Below, piece after piece: positions 55,511 through 64,000 of a stretch of DNA of 64,000 nt. Position 1 is the stretch's first letter, and the number at the start of each line of letters is the position of its first letter. Both the position numbers and the translations under genes were made by a program. The notes beneath the pieces are model-generated. The model made no database searches. It saw only the letters and a list, made by a program, of their open reading frames with translations, and had not been told where the DNA came from. Source of the DNA: Thamnidium elegans (lineage: Eukaryota; Mucoromycota; Mucoromycetes; Mucorales; Mucoraceae); contig JAIXMG010000004.1 in NCBI GenBank assembly GCA_025201345.1, forward strand, positions 1,390,042 to 1,454,041, written 5' to 3'.

Positions 55511-55845
55511 TCGATGCTGGAGTTATCGATATGAAGATGACGAAAGGAGTCGGTCAAGTCATTTAAGAGCATCTCCATATTATTTTCATCATTTTTGTCA
55601 ATATCATCCATGTATACGTCTTCATCTCTTTCGAGAACTGGGCCATTAGAATATTGTTGTGTAAATTTGTGTTTTCTTTTGTTAGATATTGGTCCTATTG
55701 TTTCACGGTCGCTGTCTATTAAAAAGTTATTATATAATGAGTAACGAAAAAAAGGAGGATGTTTTGTATTATTCTTACTATCATTTAAGGAAGCATGGGA
55801 TTCTTTAATTGAAAGACTGGTCACTGTCAACGGCTGTTCATACAA
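55273..55845 (-). CDS. Acidic-repeat open frame, hypothetical
   Basis: 190 codons from an ATG at 55845. The N-terminal part is Ser/Asn/Lys-rich, the centre acidic (ERDEDVYMDDIDKNDENN), then three 16-residue units (DTEMTEADDVEVLEII and relatives). Past the palindrome axis the frame reads the opposite strand of the same repeats and turns into hydrophobic Phe/Leu-rich sequence, which is unlikely to be natural protein. The original C-terminus was probably lost when the repeats were duplicated in inverted form. No family recognised. Confidence 0.35.
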   Translation of the reverse strand: MYEQPLTVTSLSIKESHASLNDSKNNTKHPPFFRYSLYNNFLIDSDRETIGPISNKRKHKFTQQYSNGPVLERDEDVYMDDIDKNDENNMEMLLNDLTDSFRHLHIDNSSIDTEMTEADDVEVLEIIDTEMTEAIDVETSEIIDTEMSEVNDVDLPLGLFKRLLSFLYQLFLKFQHRLLLTFLYQEFLVL

Positions 55846-57811
55846 AAGTTATTTAGTAATTGCAGTGCTTCGAATGGTACTTTGAAGGTTTTGGTTTACA
55901 CACACAAAAAAAAAAGGCAACTTATTTCTCCAATTCTTTGTTTTTTATAGTCCATTACTTCCTTTTCATTCATTGAGTATGTGTACAAGTACTTCATTTT
56001 TTTTTAAAAAGAGGTGTTAATGGTTAATGAATTATTGTGTAGGTATTTTCCTTGAGAATAAGGAACGGAAAAAATCCTCTTATATATAGAAAAGTACGTG
56101 TTCCAGTACGTTTTTTTTTTCATGTGATTAGTTAATTAGTTACTTCCATAAATGTTCATGTAAACAAAAGTCTCTCTTTTTTTTTTTTCATAAAATAAAA
56201 AGATACATCAATTTATCGCTAGGGAAAATTGGTATAATTAAATTGGTATAGATACAGATTATATTTCTCGTATATTCTCCTTTACAAAAAAGCGAAAAGT
56301 ATTACTTGGGATGTAGATAATACTTGTGTGAGAGAAAAAAATCTAATAAAAAATATGCTTTTCCTCGAAGTCGTTTTTGTTTATAGCCAGAAGTGTAGAT
56401 ATGAAGTAAACAAATCTGCATAATTTTTTTTTTTTTTTTAACTGCCAACATTTTCACTTGTTCCTTTTTATATATACTTACTCTAGTAGTATCACCTCTT
56501 CTTGTATCCAAATATAAAATTTATTATTGCTATTGAAAGATGTACCAAGAAATAGAAGTAGGTGGATAAAGCTGAAGAGAGGAAAAGTACGCCTAATTTG
56601 TACTACTTTCCCTTTTTCTTGCATAGTTTGTTTACTTTACGCAATTTAAAAGATAATCAAGTTTCTTAAATATAGTTTCCACGGAAACATATGATTATCT
56701 ACCACTACTAGATGAAAACTATCTCCGTTGTTTATATGACTGAGTCGGCTGAAATTAAACAAGGGTTTGTCGTTATTTGTATACCTAAATTCGATGAATA
56801 CTACCCAAACCTATTTTATGCATAAATATATATACTTTCCAAACAAAATAGATGTCATATCTCCCCTTTCATGTACTCATAAAAAGCACAACCTTTTTTT
56901 TTTGGACAGTGTGATACAATTTTTTTTGACGTATTAGAAACTATAATAAATTAAAAAAAATGGTGATCCTTTACAATGAAAGAACTACTCGTTTTAACAT
57001 ATATCTTTGCACTTATTTTGATTAAGAAAGAGAGCATCGATTAAATGTACTGGAAGGGCGAGTTTAACTTTGGCTTTGGTTGATGAAAAAAAAAAATTAC
57101 ATCATTATTTACTTTTTGTTCGAACCTGTAGAATGCTAATGTACATGTTGGACTTGAATAATTTAGGAAGTAAAAAAGAGTAACTATTAAAAAAAAAAAA
57201 AAGATCAAGAAAAATGTTTCACTTGAAGTAGTGTTTTCTTCCTTTTGACTTCTATGGTAAAGACTAAACTAAAAACAAAGTTATAAAGAAAGGTTTATAA
57301 TTATTATTATTATTATTATTATTTATTTACTTTTCACACATGCTCAATGGCTGTCAAAGTAATAGAAGAATACCCCAGGTAGTTTCTAAAACTCTTTAAA
57401 ATTCTGTCAAAATAATTTTAACACGTTTGGTTCTGTTCTGTTCAAAGCTTTATTCAAGGCTTTCTTCTGGTCTATTATTTTGCTTTGTTTCAAGGCTTTG
57501 GTGGTTTACTACTATACTTTGGTACAATAGTTTGGTGTGATACTTTGTTTGGTCTCTACTGCAAATGCTGTCAAAAATATTTTAAAACCTTTTACTCCTG
57601 TTATATGCAAAAATTCATTTGAGACTTTGGGTGGGTCTCTTTCACAAGATTTTGGTTGGTTTCTTCCTATACTTTGGTACGCAACTCTGGTAAAAAAAAA
57701 AAAAAAAACCCTGGTATAATGCTCTGCTACAAAACTTTATTTAATCTCTATTCCTTTTGCTTTTGCTGCGAGTTCTATCCAATACCATGTTTAGTCAGAA
57801 ATAGCCGGCTC

Positions 57812-57930
57812 CGTAAAGAAAAGGCTCGATTAAGGGCACTTTACGGGCAATACAAAGTAAAGGCTCAATTGAGGACACTTTGTGGATGCCATAGAGAAAA
57901 TGCTTACAAGGGCACTTTATGGTTACTAGT
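57812..57930 (+). repeat. Three imperfect tandem units of about 40 bp
   Basis: Units share AAAGGCTC.ATT.AGG.CACTTT and end in a GG. They follow the decayed arm-like segment. Non-coding as far as can be seen. Confidence 0.5.
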
Positions 57931-58679
57931 CGGGATATGATGATACAAATACTTACAGATATTACTTGTTTATCAGCTCTGGCATACCAATCTTTTAACT
58001 TAATAAAACCAACTTTTTTAAACTTTCTTATCTTAAAAAATTACTATTCTTTTATATTAAATAAATAAACAGGATACCAGTAGTGCTTAGAGGTTTTTTA
58101 AAGTAGGATATTTCCTTAGCGCTTATAGTTATTCTTTTAATCATCTTTCCTTTATTATACGTTGCAATTGACTGTACATTTTCTTTTGTAATTCCTTTGG
58201 TCATTATCTTGCTCTTAAAAAAAAACTCATATGAATGGCGCTACACTGTGTCTAAATGTCATTATGATTTTCTTTGTTATCAACGCAATGATGCCGTTGT
58301 TTATTGGCAGTGGCAGTCGATTTATTTTATTGTTCCGTAAATTATTTTATTTGCCATTGAGCACATGGTAACTACGTTTTTATATATTACTCGAGTCAAC
58401 TATAAAAACGTAATAATAATAAGAACACTCTGAAGGGATACGAAGGGGGAAAAGGCACGAAGAAAAGAGCAACTGTGGTGTGATAATTACTGCTAAAAAA
58501 AAAAGGCTCACTGAGATTTTGCAGCTTAAAAATCGCTCACATAAGAAAACACTGCTAATTTCAGCACTTATAATAAATAATGGTCTTTAATTTATTAAAA
58601 AACAGAAAACGCGTTTCGGACCCAAGTTGTATAATACAAAATAGTTTTTTCGAATACATCTTTGATAAAAAAAAATTAA

Positions 58680-59400
58680 AAACGTACTTTTTTTTTTTTT
58701 TTTTGTTTTTTTTTTCGATTTTCATTTTTGGGGGTCAACTCCTTTTGTTTTTTGGCCAAAAATCACGGTTTTTTTGCGATTACTCCAGATCCTAGTTTTT
58801 TTTCTTTGTGAATAATCCAAGGATTGTAAAGTACTCTTTTAGACGCATTTAATCCATTTTAAATAAAAATTTTAATTCAAAAATTGAAAGAGTAATCACT
58901 GTTTAAAATAACTTTTTTTTTTTTGGAAAAAATGACACGCGTTTTTTGTGTAACAATTTTTCTTGATTTTTTCTTTTACGTGATTACATAAAATATATTT
59001 TTCTATTACTATTTCTGATTATAGCAACGATTATAGATCTTTAAAAACCCTTTATTGTTTATTTATAAATAAAAGTGCTACAACTAAAACTGAGTGAGAA
59101 AACGCGCTTTAAAGAAAACGCTATGTTAAGTTCCGCTTAACTCGAATTTTAGTAGAAAAAAAAACATTTTAAACATTGATCACTCGCTCAGTGTTTTTAG
59201 TAAAAATATACTTTTAGATGGATTAGATGCGTCTAAAAGAGCACTTTATTATCATTGTTTTTTTCACAAATAAAAGAAAAGTAGATCGGGAGTAATTGCA
59301 AAAAATATGAGAAAAAAAATCGAAAAACAAAAGGGGTTTACCCCCCAAAATGATCAAAAATGGCAAAAATTACCGACCACAAAAAAAGTAGAAAAAATCA
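58680..59400. mobile_element. Foldback-like element with about 130-bp diverged inverted ends
   Basis: 58735-58860 pairs with 59218-59345: shared blocks are GCGATTACTCC, CTCTTTTAGACGCAT and TAATCCAT in one direction and their complements in the other. Outside them CCAAAAATCA/GGTCAACTCC versus TTACCCCCCAAAATGATC extend the similarity. The interior holds a small hairpin (ACTGAGTGAG...CTCGCTCAGTG, 59089-59193). No coding sequence. Confidence 0.55.
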
Positions 59401-59819
59401 AGAAAAATATAAAACAACAAGCGGTTTTTAATATTTGATGCTAAAGACAATGCCTTGACAACTAACTTTCACTAAGTAACTTGGGAAAAAGAATCATTTC
59501 CTGACTTTTAATTATACACAGAAAACACCTTATTTTAAACATTAATAAAATTACTTTTTTAGAAGTGATGCCTGAATGTTCGTATAAAAACGAATGTTTT
59601 AAAAAGGATAACGGATGAACAATGATGGGTTATAATAATTTAAATAGTTCCTGAACCTACCCAAGCTATTGTACAGAATAATATACTGTGTATATTATTC
59701 TACGAAAGCTCAAGCATTAAATTCTATTAAAAACTTTATTGTTATCAATTAAAATAGTACAGAGCTATGTATTAAAATGACACATAATTAATTATTTTAT
59801 ACGTTTTATTTCATTATAC

Positions 59820-60117
59820 TCTCTCTCTCTCTCTCTCTATCATTTTGATTTCTATTTTTTTTTTTTTTTATGAATAATATTGGTAAATAATACGCCCTTG
59901 AAGACTAGAAACTTTCATATAATTTCTACGTAAATTAAATAAACACATCTCGAAAATAGTTGAAGACTTTCTCTTCATATATTTAGTAGTTTTTTAAATT
60001 GTATTCCACCCTGAAGTCGAATAGTGGTAATAGTAGTGTTAAAGTGGAAAAATCCACCCTTAAATAGAACCTACCCTTAAATCGAATACTTTTAGATAGA
60101 GCCGCTACTGCACAGCT
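59820..60117 (+). repeat. Direct repeat D2 at the right end of the spacer
   Basis: Same orientation as D1 (53799-54059), starting with its own short (TC)n. An extra piece near 60025-60090 carries CCACCCTTAAATAG and ACCCTTAAATCG, a motif also present at 39219-39251. Confidence 0.75.
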
Positions 60118-60185
60118 CGTTTTTTTTTCCGGGTTATACTGCTCATATATTCTTGGGGGTTCAATGCAGTTGTAAATATACATGG

Positions 60186-60188
<3 letters not shown>

Positions 60189-60266
<78 letters not shown>

Positions 60267-61465
60267 GTGCTAATATTTATTAGTCTAAACAGCTGTTTTA
60301 AATTGCTATTTCTTGTTAGTAAAACTAGAAGGCATATAATCCGTACATACTATTTTTTCCTTTTTATACAAGCGGGCGTTTTCTTTATTTTGCCTTCTAT
60401 GGTAAAGGCTAATTAATTACTAAACTAAAAAAAAAAAAAGCTATAAAAAAAGAGGTAGTCAAATGAAAGAATCATGTTGAATGTGCTTAGCCAAAATTTT
60501 ATACATTTAGTAATAGTCTAAAGTTGGAAGTAAAAGAATAATAGTCTTATGCGCCTATCAGTAAGAAGACGTTATATAATTTTAAAAGCAAAAAAAAGGC
60601 GTGGTTTTATTTATTTAACTAAAGCGTGTTTCTCTTGGTTCTCAAAGCAGACCTTTTTATACATGTATAAAAAAGAACACTTTGATACTAACAGGATCAG
60701 CCACGGGAAGGCGGAAACACATCTGATCCCATCCCAGATGCTACTGCGCTGTACATGAACAGTGTACCCTAATTTGAGCTGAGGACTGGCTATAAATATC
60801 GCAGGAAAACCAGAACTGCCCGATAGAAGCATACGGCGCCAAAGTATGTTACACGTAAGCACACAACAGCACTTCTTCTAGCTGGCTCACCGTCAATAAC
60901 CACGGCGGTTCTGGGATGGTACACACTTCCTCAAGTTAGCAGGAGATACGCAATTCGGGTGGACCTAAACGGCTCCTGATAACCTAACCTTATTATACAA
61001 GTTATGCTTCAGTACCAGTGACTCCTTTGTACAGATGCAATAAATTGAACCACCATGGCTTCACGAAAAGACACCTAGATGCAGACAATCTTTCCAACCT
61101 TAATACCACCTTCAGATCTGGAACCACCTGTTTCCACTTACGATTTCTTGACATGGTTTTCAAACTATAATTACCCGATCCTCACCACGGATCAGGGAAC
61201 ACCGTCACCAAGATTTACGACCAACCCAAGTTCTTTCTTACTGATCCAGTGCCGACTATAAGAGGGAGACCAAAGAATACCAGCTGTTTTTTTTTTTTTT
61301 TTTTTGGTCAAAGTGACCAGCACCTTAAGGTTTTTTTTATTGCAAAGAGATTGGCCACCTCGATATACTCGCAGGAAAGAAAATGCCAAAAGAGAAAAGT
61401 ATCTCTTTCAGTCTTCTTTCCTCTTTCTACCAAGGTGACATCTCCTTACAAAATGTCCAGCATTT

Positions 61466-61502
<37 letters not shown>

Positions 61503-63972
61503 CGCGGATAGGAGAGACAAGGACAAAAGAATGGAAAGAGTTTTTAAACAAAATGTCCAGCATTGTTATGAGAGAGAGAGAGAGAGATGGAGAGAGAGAG
61601 AGGCGCGGACAGAAGAGACAAGGACAGAAGAGACAAGGACAGAAGAGACAAGGACAGAAAGAGCGGAAGGAGTTTTTTTTTTCAAACAAAATGTCTAGCA
61701 TTGTTACGGGAGAAAGAGAGAGAGAGAGAGGCGCGGAAAGAAGAGGCAAGGACAAAAGGAGCGGATTGGATTTTTAGACAAAATGTCCAGCATTTGTAGT
61801 GTAAAGGAATGTATTTTTTTTTTTTTTTTTTTTTTGGCCGGTATTCTTTAGAATCCTCAAATAGAAGACACTTTCACAGTAATAGGAACTTGAGAAGGGA
61901 GTAAACCAAGGATCAAGTGAACCCGTCACCAGGAATCAGATCAAGTAATCACAGTTAAAAACCCAGAGGTCAAGAAATCAAGGAAACAGACAGAACCATC
62001 ACATCCAGTGAAACCAAGGTTAGAAAGAAAGTCCACACCTAGGGCTTTTCAATCCACCACAGCAGTAAGATCACCACATCCATACGCCAGAGCCACCAGT
62101 ACATCCACATAACAAGCATAACAAGGCGTCGGTCATCAGGTGTCGTTTAGGCTCACCTGAATCGCGTATCCTCTGCTAACTTGAGGAAGTATGTACCATC
62201 ACAGAGCCACCGCGGTGCTCAACTAGTGAGCACAACCAGAAGAAGCGTTGCCGTGTACCCCGCGCATACTTATGACGACGTACGCCCTACCAGTCAGCCT
62301 AGAAGACGCGGTATAGAGAGCATCAATCCATCACGAGGTTTCAAAGAACACCCATTTCGGATACAGCAGTAGGGCCTGGGATAAAAAAGAAAAGTGTGAG
62401 TAAGTTGAAATAAAACTAGTATGTACATACCTTATTTCAGAAGTGATAAAGAAGTAAAGAAAGAGTGGGAAAAAAAGTTCTTTTTTTTTTTTTTTTTTTT
62501 TTTTTCTTAAATAAAAATAGAAACAAGATCACGTCACGTAGAAAAGTGAGCCTATAGAATGCTAATATACATGTAACTATTAAAGAAAAACAAACAGATA
62601 ATTAAGCTTAAAAAACTATAGAAGAAAAATGTTTCACTTGAACAATACTTACTTTATTTTATTTAGATAACTATGAAAATACCATAGTTCCTTTTTTTTT
62701 AATAACGTTTATAACTGGTTATCTTCTCTTTCGTTTATCTTTCTTTTGCCTTCTATTGTAAAGATTAATTAATTATTAAACTAAAAACAAAGCTATAAAA
62801 AGAGGTTTTTTTTTTTTTTTATTATTTACTTTTTCACATATGCTCTTTTTTAACTAGACATAGAAAGTAATGGTTAATTAGAGAATGTACTACAAATATT
62901 AACGATAAACCCTTGTTTAGTTTCAGTCATATAAGCAACAGAGATGGTTTCCATTTGGTAGTAATAGATATGTAAACTGGCACTCTATAAAAAAAAAAAT
63001 TACACCCTATTCTTTTTTTACTTAACAACACATACTTTCACTTGTTTTTTTTACACTTACTCTGGTATTCTCATATATTGTTAATGTTACTGAGATATAT
63101 GTATATAGAGTGGTATAAGTAAGTATATAAATATGAAAAGAATAAAAAAAAAGTTGTATTTTGCAAAGTAAACAAATCATGCAAAAAAAAAAAGGAAAGT
63201 AGTACAAATTAGAAACTTTCTTTTTTTTTTACTTTCTTCATCTTTATATATATTTACTTTTACTCTTCTGTCTATCTCTCAGTAACATCAGTATAGTTTA
63301 CATTTTAATACGAGACATAGCAATAATGCAATAGTGAATATAAAAAAAAAAAAAGAGTAAGTAAGCAGTTTTTTTTTTTTTTGTGCAGATTTGTTTACTT
63401 GACAATATCGATATTTATGGAAATAGTCAAGATATTATCGTATTACTGCCATGGAAACGTTTTTCTCTATTCAAGTCTCCTCAAATACAATCTACAAGGT
63501 GATGGTTCACTTCTGAAGCAAAACAGATGGTAAAGCTACTCCTCAAACACAGCTCTGCTTATTTCTCAATCTATTTGGTCTGGCCTGTATTCTCTTTAAT
63601 GCTCTAATATAACTGGCTTATTTTCTCTACAAAACCTTGGGCGTATTCTGTCTACTATACTGAACTTTATTACAAGACTCTAGTACACTCTTTATTAAAT
63701 GACTTTTAGGGCTTTCGAACGAGACGCTGGAATGAGGTCCTAGTACATTATCTTAGGGCTTTGAAACCAGACATTGGAACGAGTTTTAGTATATTGCTCC
63801 ATTACTTTATTAAAATACTTGTTTTACTGTATTTTTTTTATTAGTCTCTTACTCCACTACAAGGCTTTCCTTGGTCTCTGGCTATTATCTTACCACAGTT
63901 TCTATCCAATACCACCTTAAAGTTAAAAAAAAATATTTTTTTAATTTAATAAACTATTTAAACGTAATAAAC
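60189..63972 (-). repeat. Right arm (3784 bp) of giant inverted repeat
   Basis: Reverse complement of 50077-53840. It begins with (AG)36 against (TC)21 in the left arm, which explains most of the length difference. It ends at 63972; the last 28 bases of the window no longer match the left flank, so the true outer boundary is inside the window. Mirrored nested repeat at about 60790-62260 and minisatellite at 61450-61800. Confidence 0.93.
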
Positions 63973-64000
63973 CTTTTTAACTAAATAAAGTATTTTTCCC

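Larger units (their letters stand above)
54060..59819. other. Spacer of the giant inverted repeat, gene-poor and made of decayed repeats
   Basis: Apart from the segments listed separately, no intact gene is visible. A diverged direct copy of left-arm sequence 50657-51180 lies at about 56400-56800 (shared GTAAACAAATCTGCA, TTTGTACTACTTTCCC and AAACAAGGGTTT). An inverted, more diverged relative of arm sequence lies at about 57120-57800 (AATGTTTCACTTGAA, CTATCCAATACCA). A short hairpin with AAGCCTTTA arms lies at 54113-54153. Confidence 0.6.

Noticed and set aside
60549..61261. Open frames of 60-80 codons in the right arm that repeat in the left arm
   Set aside because: Exact duplication comes from the inverted repeat itself; composition and lack of motifs do not support coding.

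Overview
This window looks like nuclear DNA of an early-diverging filamentous fungus, most probably a Mucoromycota/Mucorales species. It is AT-rich and full of A/T homopolymers. The genes are split by many introns of about 45-75 nt, with GTAAGT-like donors and TAG/CAG acceptors. The gene content (small Tim chaperone, RIX1, SKN7, PEX13, GPI-anchored chitin deacetylase, ADP1-type ABCG transporter, fungal G-gamma subunit) is fungal. The group assignment is an inference from architecture, not a database result.

Layout. 1-6.1 kb is compact and gene-dense: the start of a NUDT12-like NADH pyrophosphatase (its catalytic half lies left of the window), mitochondrial EF-Tu, a small membrane protein, TIM8 and a fungal CH-like protein. 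A tRNA-Tyr with an 11-nt intron (6.45 kb) marks the edge of a mobile-element nest (6.6-8.7 kb). That nest holds a truncated palindromic-end element, a 1.02-kb foldback-like element carrying a possible OTU-like peptidase fragment, and a 5'-truncated LINE with a clean target-site duplication. RIX1 follows (9.3-11.8 kb). From 11.8 to 23.1 kb the DNA is gene-poor, with only a secreted double-psi beta-barrel protein and a GCN4/CPC1-like bZIP factor. 23.1-28.2 kb has an ADP1-like ABCG transporter and a DGAT2. 29.6-31.7 kb is a second nest with a decayed C2H2 zinc-finger gene, a 151-bp MITE and a 446-bp Mutator-like MITE. 32.6-49.4 kb is again gene-dense: chitin deacetylase, mitochondrial DNA polymerase gamma, PEX13, SKN7, SF3B4, a DUF218-like protein, a SERINC, a G-gamma subunit and one orphan.

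From 50.08 kb to 63.97 kb the window is one very large inverted repeat: two arms of about 3.77 kb, nearly identical and in opposite orientation, around a 6.3-kb spacer. Each arm contains a further imperfect inverted repeat and minisatellites. The spacer starts and ends with a directly repeated segment, carries diverged partial copies of the arms, and holds a mirrored acidic-repeat coding segment and another foldback structure. I see no intact gene there. This is the most unusual part of the window.

The host genes do not form an obvious pathway. Several share a mitochondrial or membrane theme (EF-Tu, TIM8, DNA polymerase gamma; DGAT2, PEX13, SERINC, ABCG), and SKN7, the bZIP factor and G-gamma are signalling genes, but fungal gene order of this kind is usually not functional clustering. 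Exon boundaries below were derived by eye from splice consensus, reading frame and family conservation; every multi-exon model closes in frame, but none has transcript support.
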